Shown here piece after piece: positions 34,894-47,515 of a stretch of 64,000 nucleotides of DNA (position 1 is the stretch's first letter; the number at the start of each line of letters is the position of its first letter). The notes beneath the pieces were generated by a model that saw only the letters and a list, made by a program, of their open reading frames with translations, ran no database searches and had not been told where the DNA came from. The translations under genes were made by a program, and so were the position numbers. This DNA comes from Cryptomeria japonica (taxonomy: Eukaryota; Streptophyta; Pinopsida; Cupressales; Cupressaceae): NCBI RefSeq assembly GCF_030272615.1, contig NC_081414.1, positions 916,743,509-916,807,508 of the forward strand, given 5' to 3'.

Positions 34894-36372
34894 TGTAGAC
34901 GTATAAAAATGACCACATTCCTAAATGAATATTTTATGTTCATTTCCCTATTTAATTAAATCCAATTTAATTAAATTATCCACATTCTTCTATTTTATTA
35001 AGTAAATTACTCAATTTATTAAAATAAAATTCACTATACCATTTAATGAATAAATCATTTTATTCAATTAAATCCTCCTAGCCACTTTTAATTAAATTCA
35101 AATTTAATTAATAGTTATCCTAAATTGAATAAATCATATTTATTTAATTTCTCCAAATTGCAACCAAATTGAATGAAAATCATTTAATTCAATTAAATCC
35201 TATTATCCCCCCATCCACTTGCAAAATCCGAAACCCCTTCCTAATCCCTTCTAGAATCTTATAATCGATTCTAATTAACATAACCCCCCTCTAAACTTTG
35301 TCACATCCCTAAGCAAAGGGAGTTCACTTCTCAAAATGGCCCAAAGTCTTGGATAACCATTGAAGGTTTTCAACCTTCAACCACCAAAACCCTTAAAGTC
35401 TTTGAAAACCATTGAAGGCTTCCAACCTTCAACCACTTAATCCCCAAAGTCTCCAATAACCATTAATGGTTAATTCAAACCTTCCCACATGGTTAAAACA
35501 TTTGTTTTGACTCAACCTCTATCCAACCCAAGGGTCTCATCAGGCCATTAATGCTTTGACCATGATTATCTCTTAATCATTTGCACAAAGGTTTATCCTT
35601 GGATTAACTCTTAATCCAGTGGGTAAGCCTAACTTAGACTTGACCCTTAGCCTTTAGATAACCATGAGGTCTTCTCAGGCCTTTAATGCCTCCAACCTCT
35701 TCTCTCAACCCAATCCTATATTGACACTTGTCACCATTTCATTGGTACAAATTGTGCACATGGATCCCCAACTTTCAAACCTGGCCCTTGATTAAACCTT
35801 TCAATCCTGACCATCCATTGCCCTGTTTGTGCTATAAATAGAGCTCTCATTCCTCCATTCTAAACAATCATCTTTCAAATTTGAAGCATTACACTTATGC
35901 TCAAATTCTTTCAAGCTTTCATATCATCTTTATGCTCATCATTTAGCCTCTTTTAGATCATAAATTAGACTAATATGCATGCTTAGATTACTTTCTTTAT
36001 CATTTTAGTTCAATCATAGACTAAATATAGTATGCTAGGATAGTATTCATACTAATCTTGTCATCTTATCATTTAGTTTATTGCATTTCTAGCATCATAC
36101 ATAGCTTACAACACATCTCATACTAAAATCAATCAAAAGCATCTCTCGTTCTCATATTTGCCATCCCTAAACCATTTTGCTCAGTGATCTGAGAGCAAAA
36201 ACGTTGGTTTGAGGGACATTGTGAGATAGAGAACCATGGGACCCTCCTTGGGAAGCTGAGTAACACTGCATTACTCCATAGTTTGCATCAAGAAGTCCTG
36301 TGTGTGTGTGTGGACTAGTATTAGTAATATTTTCACATATTGAATTCTATCAGCCCACTTTTCCCGCATACA
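34894..36372 (+). mobile_element. Solo LTR, family B
   Basis: 1479 bp from TGTAGACGTATAAAAATG to CCCGCATACA, matching 2841-4323 along its length, with exact 5-bp duplications CTTAG (34889-34893 and 36373-36377). No primer site or polypurine tract adjoins it. A TATA box lies near 35833. A solo LTR normally results from LTR-LTR recombination that removes the interior. Confidence 0.92.
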
Positions 36373-36377
36373 CTTAG

Positions 36378-36493
36378 TCTTGTAAAAAGTGTCACAAGTT
36401 GGAAGAATGTGAAAATAACACTTGGTATTGGAAGAAGGTAATGTATGCTCACAGATATGCGAGCAAGCATTTGGAAGACCATAAAGATGAAAA
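36378..36493 (+). pseudogene. Copia gag zinc-knuckle fragment
   Basis: One frame reads CKKCHKLEECENNTWYWKK, recalling the copia nucleocapsid pattern CKxCxKxGHxExxCWY with the Gly-His pair lost. It is cut by the solo LTR on the left and apparently by a copia LTR on the right. Confidence 0.4.
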
Positions 36494-37066
36494 TGTTGGA
36501 AACTAGAGTTATGTTGATTTGTGTTGCCATTGTTGCCAACATGTCTGGTGTTATCATTGATGTCACTTGAGATTGTAGATTATCCAGAAGTGAGTTTTTT
36601 GATGTTGTTGTGTCATCTGGTGCGATGTTGAGTAAGTATGAGGTGTTTCTTTAAGGCTAGTGTAGTGGAAGTTTCAATATGCTGGAAACAACATTTATAT
36701 ACAAGAAAGATTATTTAATGTCCTAGTAGAAGAATGCTTTACATTCCTATGATTTGTGAATATTATAGATTATGGTTTTGGATTTAATGTTTATGATCTA
36801 TGTATATTACACTATTAGGTTTTCAAGTCCTTTGTTGCTCTAATGGTAGAGTTGGTTGTTGTTTCTAGCAGTGAGACTATCTGTCAGAACTAGTCCAGAG
36901 AATGCTTGGCAATTCTGGGATGTGTGGATTCAAGTGTTGTATCTTGGAGGACATGTTCATTTTGTTTGTGTAGTGTTCTAGTGCTAGTTTGATTGGCAAG
37001 TGAAGTTATGTTGTTCTATGTTCTCTGTTGGCTGATTGAAATGGTATCTTATTTGGATCATGTTCT

Positions 37067-38440
37067 TGTTAGATTTGTGTGAATGTTGTCATTGATGTCA
37101 AACCTGATAATCTAGTTAGGACCAGATGTGATATTGAGCAATAGAGGAAGATAGTTATGTATGTCATGTTGAGCAACAATGGAAGATAGGTTTGTACGTG
37201 ATGTTGAGAAACAATAGAAAATAGGTATGTATGGAATATCAAGCAACAAGGCATAAATGGAGCATTTTTTGGAAGATCCTCTTCTTCAGAACCTTGTGTT
37301 TTTCTTATCAGAGATTGTATCTAGTTATGGCTATATTGGTTATATTAGTTTGTATTTCTATCTGAATGATTTTATTACATTGTGATTTATATTTTAGAAT
37401 TTGTGGCATTTGTATCTTGAGGTTAGGAGTCATTGTGCTTGGAATATGTGTTTATGGGTCTGAATCTTTGAGTTCGGAAGACCCTTTTTTTGTTCTAGTA
37501 ATTGAGGTGTATGTTTCAGTATATGAAGTTTGTGAAGGAAGCATGTAAAAGATACGTGAAGGCCATATCCGTTACCTTTTTGGTCATTGGATAATGTATT
37601 GATCTGAATAATATATTATTGTGTAAATAATTTATGGTTGACATATTATCTTGTTGTATGTGCTTACAGGTATATATGCACATATGTGTGGATGAGGCAT
37701 GAAGCAAATAGTAGGGAAAGATATATATGTGTATGACATTTAAGTAGAGACTAGAGTGTGTGCGGTGAATAATAGAGTAAGAAGTGTGTGGGTGATATAG
37801 TTGTGGACAAAAGAGAAGTTGTAGAGTAGTATATAGTGTGAGCATTTGAATATGATATATGAGCGGAGGTGTGTGAAGAAGAGTCAAAGTGCAAAGTGCA
37901 AACCGTGTTTCAATAATCTTTTACTAGATTTGTTGTAAGAAGTTGGAATAGTAGAGTGTAGTCACAGTGTTGCAGTAATTCCTTATTGGATTTGTTGCAG
38001 GCAGTTTTGAATAGTTTGGAGAGATCCCTTACCAGATCTGTTGTGAGTTTCTGTGAAGTAATATCTGAGCTTATCTTGGAACATTTGGAGATGCAATTTT
38101 CCTTAGTTCATTCATTTCTATTGTAGTGAGATTTCTAGCAGTGAGTTGCTTTGTATTTGCTAGTGAGCCATTCGATAATGAGCCACCCAATTTTGTAAAC
38201 ACTATATAACTAGTTATATTATCTTGAGATTTAATCGTCTCTGTGATTTTTCCCATTTGGTTTTTCCACGTATAAAATCTGGTGTTCAATTTGTGGTTGT
38301 GTTGTTTTTTTATTTTGCATTTTTTGATTCATGTTGATGAGATTAATTGCTAAGATTAATTTATCAGTAAAAGTTTTATAAGTGTGGGAATGCTGATTCA
38401 CCCCCCCTCTTAGTATTCCTGTCCATTCAACCATTCAACA
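37067..38440 (+). mobile_element. 5' LTR of copia A
   Basis: TGTTAGATTTGTGTGAATG to CCATTCAACA. It shares the 'ttgtcattgatgtcaaacc' opening and ATTCACCCCCCCTCT tail with its partner, with many substitutions. Confidence 0.85.
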
Positions 38441-38442
38441 AT

Positions 38443-38454
38443 TGGTATCAGAGC
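38443..38454 (+). other. Copia A primer-binding site
   Basis: TGGTATCAGAGC, the standard plant site complementary to the 3' end of initiator-Met tRNA, two bases after the LTR. Confidence 0.9.
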
Positions 38455-38509
38455 TTGGTCCCTTGACATATAGCTTAACCACTTGAGGGAAATTCTTTTT
38501 GGTTGAATC

Positions 38510-39436
38510 ATGGCATATATGAGTATGATCGAAGAATATCATCTAGATGAATAATTGTAAACAACTCTTGAAGATGTGGAAAGTGTGGAATTAGAGAATG
38601 AGGAATTGAAATAAAATGCGAAGGTAGCAAATTAATGTGTGCTGAAGCTAAGAGAACATATCTAAAAGTTCAAATTGAGACATAAGGAAGTTAACATTTA
38701 GTTGAAGCAGGCGAATGAAACCATTAAAGATTTGATGCTAAAGATTGAGGAGAATAATAAGATAGAAGAAACCTTGTAAGACTCAATTAAGTTGAATACT
38801 AAAGAATGTGAGAAGCTGGAACAAGAAGTGAAGAAGCTAAAGGCAAAAAGTAAAGCTCTTGAAAGTAGAAAACTTCTAGAAGACCTAATTAACATGTAGA
38901 AAGCTCATTTAGTAAGACTAAAATAGGACTTTAGACCGGTGAATGTTCAAATTAGAATAATAAAGACAAAAGTAAGGAGGTTAAGGTAGAAGCAAAAAAT
39001 AAACCTGGAGATGCAAGCACAATTCAGAATCATAGATCTACTAAAAGAAGACTACCAGTTCGTCAATCGAATGCACAAAGGTACCCATCATTTAATGGTT
39101 ATTATTTTCAATAAAGTAAATTTGGTCATAAGGCTATAGATTGTAGAAGTATTCAAAGTTACAATTGGAAGAAGTTTGGTCATAAAGAAAATTATGGTAG
39201 AGATCATGTTGTAAATCAGAATCATAATCCGATTGGAGTGAATAAGGTGAATAATAACTTTCATGGATATTGTCATCTATGCAATGGCTATGGTCACAAA
39301 ACTAATCAGTGTAAATCTAGAATGCATTCGACAAATTCAGTACAAAGAAACATCAATCATTACAAGTGAAAGCAATCCAGAAATTATGCTAATCAGTGCA
39401 GAAATGAAGTCGGTATGGAGAAGTCTATGCTAGCAT
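38510..39436 (+). pseudogene. Copia gag, C-terminal half
   Basis: The N-terminal UBN2-type capsid region is absent. The frames begin with a heptad-rich coiled coil (for example LEQEVKKLKAKSKALESRK near 38815), as in the second half of Sirevirus-like copia gags. Near 39090-39320 come zinc-knuckle-like segments: SKFGHKAIDCRS, and one complete knuckle CHLCNGYGHKTNQC (39271-39312). Numerous stops. It is interrupted at about 39437 by LTR E. Confidence 0.65.
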
Positions 39437-39839
39437 TGAGGTTGTCATTGATGTCAACATGTGTGTGTGCATGGATTGATTTGATGAAGTTACAGGTTGC
39501 ATATATAAACAAGGTTATGTTGCAGGTTGTAGATGAGATGAGGGGTAGTGAATTGTAGAGAAAGTGTAGCCTGACAAAGATTATGCAGAGAGACATACAT
39601 GACACCCACTGGATGGAGATTCAGTGGGATGCAAAGGCATGCATACATGATTGATGTCAACAGTTGCACTATTGGATAGAGTGTTGGTGCAGAATGATAT
39701 AACATATGTTAATCCCCCATGAAGATATAGAAGGCAAGCATGGGATGTGCTATTGGGATAGGTTATTGGATGAAGAAGACAAAGGCCAGTGAAGTGGTAA
39801 AGGCATTGTACAATCTAGTCTGACTTAGAAAAACTATAG

Positions 39840-40860
39840 CTACAGTTGTGTATAACACGCCATGTTGGTTACACAAATGTTACAAGTGGTATGCATAACA
39901 CACAGGTTATCTCAATCCACAAGACTGCATAAGGTGACCAAGATGTTAATAACACGATGGTTATGTGACTACATATATCAATAAAATGATGGTTATGTGA
40001 CTAGAGATGTCAATAACATGAGGGGATGGTCATGTATGTTATGTGACAGAGGATGTCAATAATGTGATAGGTTTGTCACTCCATTATCTCGCGGCTAGGG
40101 AGATTGGATAAGGAAGATCCTGCAGGGTAACTTCAATGCAAAGCAAATAGTGCACCCCGCTATCCAACAACGTTTAGGATTGAAGTGGAGAAGTTGTGTG
40201 AGGTAACAATACTAGAGAGGATAGAGGTGCCCCCGCTATCCCATGGAATGCTTGAGTGGAGAGTGATGGTTGTTTGGGGTAACATGAAAAGAAAGGTAAA
40301 TGGTGTCCCCCATTATCCCGCAGTTAAGAAGCATCTAAGAAGGAAGATTTGTAGAGTAACATGAAGAGCAATGCGAATGCAGTCTCCTGCCATCCCACAA
40401 CACTAAATGACCAATGCGAATTGGTCTTGTGGGATAAGAAAGATAAGTGAAGGGAGGATGGAGCTCGCTATCCCGTGATAAAAGACCAAAGGCTAGAAGC
40501 ACTACGGGGAAATAAATAATTGTGACGGGTGAAGCATCCCATTATCCTGCACTGTAGAAAGAGAGAAGTGAAAAGGTCATGTAGAGAACATAAAGGAAAA
40601 GTTTGGTTGCACAAGGAGACAAAAGACAAGGTGAAGATGTGGCATCCCACCATCCCGCACCACTGGATGACCAAAGAAAATTAGGTCTTGTGGGATAAGA
40701 AATTGAAGGGAGAATAGAGGATCCCGCTATCCTGCACCAATGCAAACATGGATAAGATGTGTCTATGGGGTATGAAAACAAAGTGAAGAATGTGCACTTT
40801 GCTAGCCCATAGTGATCAAGATGTGTGCAAAATTGATCTCGTGGGGCAAGATGGGAGGCT
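39840..40860 (+). repeat. Imperfect repeats inside LTR E
   Basis: Two diverged series. Around 39930-40070, 'aataacatgatggttatgtgac' recurs about every 40 bases. From 40080 to 40860 a phrase close to CCCGCTATCCCGCA recurs about nine times at 50-110-base spacing, with longer partial copies (GACCAAAG...GGTCTTGTGGGATAAGAA) near 40410 and 40670. Confidence 0.6.
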
Positions 40861-40896
40861 TGGCTATTGTTGTGACACATATAACATGCACGTTAT

Positions 40897-40924
40897 GGGT
40901 AAGTGCAAGAAGTTGTGTCCACTT
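40897..40924 (+). repeat. Left terminal inverted repeat
   Basis: 28 bases (GGGTAAGTGC...GTGTCCACTT) identical, in reverse complement, to the right end. Looser similarity continues (GTGGAAGTTTT on both sides). A second local fold-back, CCACTTTTTGG/CCAAAAAGTGG, follows directly. Confidence 0.95.
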
Positions 40925-41792
40925 TTTGGCCAAAAAGTGGAAGTTTTTTCCCTTTTTTTTTCGATTTCATCCCGTTTGACCTAAATATTTGAGGCACTTG
41001 AAGGATGATTCTTGAAAACATTTAGTAATAGAAAATGTAGTGCTCGAAGTCTACTTTCCAAATATGTAATTTTTTTCAATACCCAGATCTTAAAAAGGAA
41101 GTTTGAATAGGCATTAGTAAAACCTATAGTTTAAAAGTCACTTTTTAGGACCATACCATGCCCGTGTATAGAAAGCATAATTTGACCTAAATGAAACTAT
41201 TTTTCTTTATCCTTTTGGGAAAAGATCTATAACTCACTCATCTTTGATGAGGATATTTTTTTGTAATTTTTTTCCATATATATTTTTTTTGTTATTTTTT
41301 AATTGGGCATAATCACTGTTTTGAAAAATCTACATGTACGACAAGCATAATTTGACCTAAACTTAACATTTTTATTTTTATTTTTTTTAAAACTATATAG
41401 ATTTGTCTGTAGTTTGATACCATATAATTTTCTTTTCAAAAAACTTAAAGACAAAAAAGTTATTAAAATTTTGAAAAACCATGTTATTTCAAGTTTATGG
41501 ATCTCTTTCATGAGAAATTATTTTAAAATTAAAAATATTGATCCATTCTCTTAAAAAAATATATATTTGGAATCTAGACAGTGTGTACTATGATGGGTTT
41601 TTGTTGTTTAAAAAAATTTCGAAAATTAGGTGTTCAGATATATTTTTGAAGTCATTTTTTTGTATGAAGCTTGATTTAGGCTTGAAGTTGCAGGTCAAAC
41701 CAGTTCCGAGCCTCAGGTTCAGCTTTCTGAACCATTTACCAAGCCTATTTCCGAACCTAAAAGTGGGCCCCAAAAAAATCTTTTTACAAACA

Positions 41793-41932
41793 GGATCCTG
41801 CGTTGAGAACGAGATCCCATGTTGAGAATGGGATCTCGTTCTTTATAGCAAATTATTTAAATAAAAAAAAGCAAACGGGATCCCGTTTCGAATTAAAACG
41901 AGATCCCGTTTGCAACATGAGATCCCGTTTGC
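41793..41932 (+). repeat. Left subterminal GGGATCCCGTTT palindromes
   Basis: A perfect inverted repeat GAACGAGATCCCAT/ATGGGATCTCGTTC (41807-41841), the 16-bp palindrome AAACGGGATCCCGTTT (41873-41888) and further copies of GATCCCGTTTGC at about 41902 and 41920. The same motif clusters near the right end. Such clusters at transposon ends are often transposase-binding sites; this role is inferred. Confidence 0.85.
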
Positions 41933-42117
41933 TTTTACCATTAATTTTTTTTTTTGAATTATATAAATATATGATCATTTAACATAATAAAACATGTCGA
42001 TTAAAATGTGCGAGTTTTTAAATGATATATTATGATCTAGTTGTCCTTTGGATGCTTTTTGGTTGCAATTTTAGATCCATTTTTTGAAGGTGGCATTTAT
42101 TGCATAAGATTTTAGTC

Positions 42118-44773
42118 ATGGGGTCTAAACAACGTCAGAAGAAGAAATAAAGGAGGAAATTGACCGTCGAGGAAATTCAAGAAGAACGAGAGAAGGAGGC
42201 CAAACCTCAAAGGGATAGAAGAATGACGATTCGACAAATGAATAATCCTAATGCTTCTGGATCCACAACAATGGAAGAGAAAAACATTCAAGATGATGCC
42301 TTGGGGGATCAGATGGATGTAGATGATGCAATTATGGATGATGATGATGCGAATGAAATAATTATGAAGAATATTCCAAGTACAACATCCTCAAAGCTAG
42401 GTACATCTTCAAATTATCCAGGTACATCTTCAAATCCTTCTCTACAAGACATGGATAATGTGATTATAGGTGATCTTCATATTGCTGATTTAGTAGAAGT
42501 TGGATATACCAATGTTGAGATTGATAGAATTGTCCATGAAAATGAAAACCTTCATGTTGGTAGAGATGAAATTCTTTTGAATGTTGAAATTGAAAATCCT
42601 TTTGAACATGGTGAAAATGAAAATCCTCCAATTGTTGAAGATCAGGGAAATTTTTTTATAAAAATTGAAAAAAATGTTTTGGATAATCTTCCTGGTAAGA
42701 TTTGTTGGAGACAGATAAGAACATATGCCAATAGAATATACAAAGAATTTTTTTATCGAAAAAAACTTGCAATTCAATGTCAACTTATGATGCAATTGAT
42801 GAGAATGTGGAAAATGAGAAAAGTGAAGAAAAAAATAGGCCTCTATGTGAAAGCATAAAAAAAAGATGAATTTGTTAAGCATGTTATGTCTACTGTTGCA
42901 AGTGCCATTGAATCTATTGGTACAACGAGTTGATCTAAAGATAAGAATGTGGCACGACGAGCTATAACAACTACCATAGTGAATAAAACAACCTTGAATA
43001 AAAGGATGGTAAGCAACATTAGTGGAATTTTAAAGATGCATCTTAAAACATTGGTTAGAGCAGCTAAAAGAAGAGAAAGTATTGAAAGTGATCCAATCAA
43101 CCAAAGTTGGAGTTTTAGTGGTAGACTTTGCAGGTCAGATATGAAATTGAATATTGAAGTGAAATCTTTGGTTGAAAAGTTTTGGCATGATAATACAAGG
43201 GTATCATCTAATGCTAGAGATGTTCTAAAGTTGAGAGTGGGGTGTAAAATTCGTGACCCTCATCCAAAACACCTATTAGACACACCTCAAATTGGATTTT
43301 ATAGAAAATTTTTGGATGAAGTTTTGTTACCTGGAAATATCACTATAAGTCAAAGATCATTTGAAAAATGCAAGCCCTGGTATGTGAAAATTAACAAGCA
43401 AAGAGTCTCTTGTTGTTGTAAAACACACGTGCAATTTCATTACTATTATGATGTTTTTCGATACATATGTTGTGTTTTGCACAGTAACATGCTTATCCAG
43501 GAATGTGGTATTGATATGCAACCTGAATCAATCAAATAATTTGAAGCAAGTTTATTTTGTCAAAGAACCAATGGACAATTATTTTATTTACATTCATGTA
43601 ATTCTAGACAATGTTATAGTTGTGGCAATTTTTCATCACTAGTAGAATGTATGCATGAGAGTAGTGAAACTGATTTTGGACAACAACTAGTGGATGTTAG
43701 AAGATTTAAGAATGTTGAGTATCCCTTAAAGGATGGGAAAATAGGAAAGCATGCCGATTTAATCACAAAGAAGGTTAGTGTACATGCATTCATGTCAGAA
43801 TTTAAAAGTAAGATTGTACCAAAATATGTGACACACTCTCAACATGCTAGATGGCTTGATTCTCAATTTCACAGATGTAGAAATACATTTCCAGTTGGAA
43901 GTATACTATCAGTGGTGGACTTTGCAGAAAACTATACTCTTAAGCCACAAGAGGAAATTCAATCTCAATATTACAATTCCACTCAAGTTGCTTTGTTTGT
44001 TCATATTGTTTATAGACACGCAGATGATAGCACAGAGGATGATAGAAAAATCCTAAGGGAGTATCATTTCTATGTGAGTGATAATAGGATGCACTCGTAA
44101 GAGTTTGTTCAATATTGTTTCAACATATTCTATAGAAATATAAGAGAAAGAGGAATCCAGATGACAAAACATCTTATATGGTCAGATAATTGTACTGGAC
44201 AATTCAAGAATGCTCGAATGTTTTATTGGTTAAGTAGGGCTCACAAGGAATACAATATCCAACATATATGGAGTTTTTTTGAAGCTCGACATGGCAAAGG
44301 AGAACATGATGGAGCTGGTGCATGTGTTAAAAGAATTCTTGCTAGAGAGCAATTAAAATTTGAAGATAATGTAAAATTTAAAGATGCACGTGCAATTGTA
44401 GATTGGTGCAACACAACCTTATCTACTAGATCAAGTGTGAACTCTACAATTCAACAATTCTTTTGGTTAGTTGAAGAGGAAAAAATTGTGCCAAAACTTG
44501 ATTGTGAGACAATTAGCGGATCAGCAAAATGGCATTCATTTAAGAGTTCAAATGCAAGCACATGGACTATATGGATAAGGGAACTTGCATGTTTTTGTCA
44601 GTTCTGTATTTCAGGTGATTCTGATGTATGTGAGAATACTGAATGGGTTGAAGATTGGAATCAAAGATCGTTGACTCCTACTCAAGCACAAGATCAGATT
44701 AACACAATTGAAGATAATGATGAACTATTTGCATCAGATGATTGTGATCATGTTTCAGACCTTGTACGGAAAG
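42118..44773 (+). pseudogene. DDE-type transposase, main exon (Sola-like?)
   Basis: One reading frame runs ~885 codons from ATG (MGSKQRQKKK) without a frameshift, interrupted by five stops (TAA 42148, TAA 42856, TGA 42931, TAA 43537, TAA 44098). An acidic N-terminal third is followed by a Cys/His-rich segment (CCCKTHVQFH, then CNSRQCYSCG; about 43410-43640), a possible zinc finger. Next comes the catalytic-looking part: VVDFAENYTLKPQEEIQSQY (D near 43918), WSDNCTGQFKNARMFYWLS (D near 44185) and FFEARHGKGEHDGAGACVKR (near 44275-44335). The D...D...HGKG-DG-G-KR pattern is that of a cut-and-paste transposase family; I think of Sola but cannot confirm. The frame ends at a GT splice donor. Confidence 0.8.
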
Positions 44774-44904
44774 GTAATCATTTTTTATTATTTTGTTGGC
44801 CATTTAATAAAATTAGTTTCAAACTTTTTATATTTGGTGTAAATTAAAAATGGCATTTTTTAAATTCTAAATTGTGATAATTTATTAATTTTTTGTTTGT
44901 CTAG
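44774..44904 (+). other. Transposase intron
   Basis: 131 bp, very T-rich, GTAATC at the donor and TTTGTCTAG at the acceptor. Splicing joins the one leftover G of the first exon to GA of the next, giving Gly and continuing the frame as GHVYAVVAPEDNEEETKYW. Confidence 0.75.
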
Positions 44905-45290
44905 GACATGTGTATGCCGTTGTTGCACCTGAGGACAATGAAGAGGAAACAAAATATTGGTTGGCTCGATGTGTTGAGACTAAACACAAACTAGTTAATC
45001 CTCGAGAAGATGACGATGATTTTCTTTATCCAACTAGTTTAGTGCTAGTTGTTGGAACTTGGCTAAGGAAATATTTGACAAGGAAGAATGGTTTGCCTGC
45101 TTTTGAAGATTATGAAACATATAAGAAGATAATACACTACTCGCATTTGATTGTTGCAACAAATATACAACTAGTGAGATATCGCGGCAGACCTAGTAAT
45201 AAAAAGTTGTGGACAATTTCTATGGAAGATCACGAGACAATTATAGATGCTTTGGAAAAAAGAGAGGATGCAGATGGTACAATGGAATAA
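44905..45290 (+). CDS. Transposase, last exon
   Basis: An uninterrupted frame, GHVYAVVAPEDNEEETKYWL, then ARCVETKHKLVNPREDDDDF and GTWLRKYLTRKNGLPAF, ending VTIIDALEKREDADGTME-like text and TAA. It reads as a C-terminal domain after the catalytic part. The intact frame across the splice site supports the gene model. Confidence 0.75.
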
Positions 45291-45560
45291 GTATTTAAAT
45301 GAAGAGGTATGTATACATGTTAAATGTATGTATGTATATATTGTGTACACATATAATTTCTTTTTATTACATACCATTTGATCATATAGATGGTTTAAAT
45401 ATTATTGTTTGATATATATAGGTCCATCCCCTTATTGAGAGCTCTTACACAATTGTGTTACATGTAATGGAATAAGTATTTAATATATAGAGGTACGTAT
45501 ACTTGTTTTAAAATTATGTATGTCTTTTGAAATGATTATACTTGCTTTAAAATTATACTT

Positions 45561-46236
45561 CAAATGATCCTCTTTTAAGGCATATGTCCTATTTCTAGTT
45601 TGATACCCTTAAGCCACATGTCCCAATTGTACACCCATGCCCTTAAGCCGAGTCAAGTCCTAATCAATTAATCTCCCCTTGAGTCATGTCCTATAATTTA
45701 GTTCAAATGATCCTCTTTTAAGGCACATGTCCTATTTCTAGTTTGATCCCCTTAAGCCACATGTCCCAAATTGTACACCCATCCCCTTAAGCCGAGTCAT
45801 GTCCTAATCAATTAATCTCCCCTTAAGCCATGTCCTATAATTTAGTTCAAATGATCCTCTTTTAAGGCACATGTCATATTTCTAGTTTGATCCCCTTAAG
45901 CCACATGTCCCAAATTGTACACCCATCCCTTTAAGCCGAGTCATGTCCTAATCAATTAATCTCCCCTTAAGCCATGTCCTATAATTTAGTTCAAATGATC
46001 CTCTTTTAAGGCACATGTCCTATTTCTAGTTTGATCCCCTTAAGCCACATTTCCCAATTGTACACCCATGCCCTTAAGCCGAGTCATGTCCTAATCAATT
46101 AATCTCCCCTTAAGCCATTGCCTATAATTTAGTTCAAATGATCCTCTTTTAATGCACATGTCCTATTTCTAGTTCGATCCCCTTAAGCCACATGTCCCAA
46201 TTGTACACCCATCCCCTTAAGCCGAGTCATGTCCTA
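45561..46236 (+). repeat. 144-bp satellite array (about 4.7 units)
   Basis: Units begin CAAATGATCCTCTTTTAAGG at 45561, 45704, 45848, 45992 and 46135, so spacing is 143-144. Each holds several CCCCTTAAGCCACATGTCC-type phrases and is highly similar to its neighbours. In reverse complement the phrases match the 'GTGGCTTAAGGGG' phrases of the right-hand array. Confidence 0.93.
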
Positions 46237-47008
46237 TTTTGGTATTTTAAATTAAATTTGACTTACTTAATATACATGCATTTAACAAATTATTTCTAAT
46301 TAAGTTCTGATTAATTTTTTTTTGTGTGCATGTAGGTACATCTTGTTACCAGGCTTTTAATTGTGGAGATCTAATTTAAAATCTCTAGATTGCTTTTGAA
46401 ATTGTAGCGATCTAATTTATCTAGATCACTTTTGAACCTGCTTTAAATGTCTTTGATTGGATCAAACTTATATAATACTTCAGATTTCAGAATATTGAGT
46501 TAGACTTTAATATATATATAGATTTAAGACGTGTGGATCTTGAAAATTTTAAATTTGAGATACATGGATGAAGCTAAATTATTATATATTCAAGAGATGC
46601 ACCTGGATTAAACTTTTTTTATATTTAAGCTTTTAGTATGTATATATGTGTGCATGTACATGGTAATTTTAGAAATTATCAATTGCTTTGAATTAAATTT
46701 TTAATGTATACAACATTTGTGTGTGTAAACATGTGTTATTTGGAAAAATATCAAAATTGCAAGTGTTTTATTTTTAATACATGATATATATGTACATGTG
46801 TACAAGTGTGCTATTTTTATAAATATCAATTCCTCATGTGTGTATATGTGTTCAATTTCACTTGCTATTTTGAGATGTGGATGAAGCTCTAAATTATTTT
46901 TTTTAATCTATGTGTTCAAAATTGCACTTGCTCATACTACATATATGTGTTCAAAATTGCACTTGCTTCATTTATTTTTGATCTATTTATTTGGTTTTAG
47001 TATCATGT

Positions 47009-47087
<79 letters not shown>

Positions 47088-47515
47088 ATGTACAAGCACT
47101 GCATATATGTATATCAAGTCTAGATGTGTGATGATCAACAAGTCCATGTGTACGCGCAAAATAAACAAGTCCCAGTGTGTACACATGTACACACATGTAT
47201 GTATCAAGTTCATGCTCAAAATGAAATATATAATCAAAGTGTGCAAAATAAACAAGTCCCATGGGATGGAATGATCAAATGTCAGTAAACTGCATGAAAC
47301 ATGTAACAAATCGAGCCCCTAAAATGAAGATGGTTGTAAGCCCTAAATATGATCTAGATTCCTCTTCAAGCCACACAGACGAAGAGGAGAAGATCCACTC
47401 TACAAGACAAAAATGTTCAAGTTTGTGAGAGTTCTACATAGTTCATGTTCATATATATATATATTAAAACAATTTAAAAATTTCAATTATAAGTTTAGTA
47501 GCACATACGTGTACA
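46237..47515. other. Transposon interior, AT-rich, with microsatellites
   Basis: No gene recognised, except that a splice-like TTTGTCTTGTAG on the minus strand near 47405 might start a further exon of the accessory gene. Contains an (AC)n(AT)n compound microsatellite at 47014-47084. Short frames across it are artefacts. Confidence 0.5.

Noticed and set aside
46983-47309. Open frames of about 100 codons on the minus strand
   Set aside because: They are produced by the (AC)n(AT)n microsatellite and contain Tyr-Ile and Cys-Val runs only.
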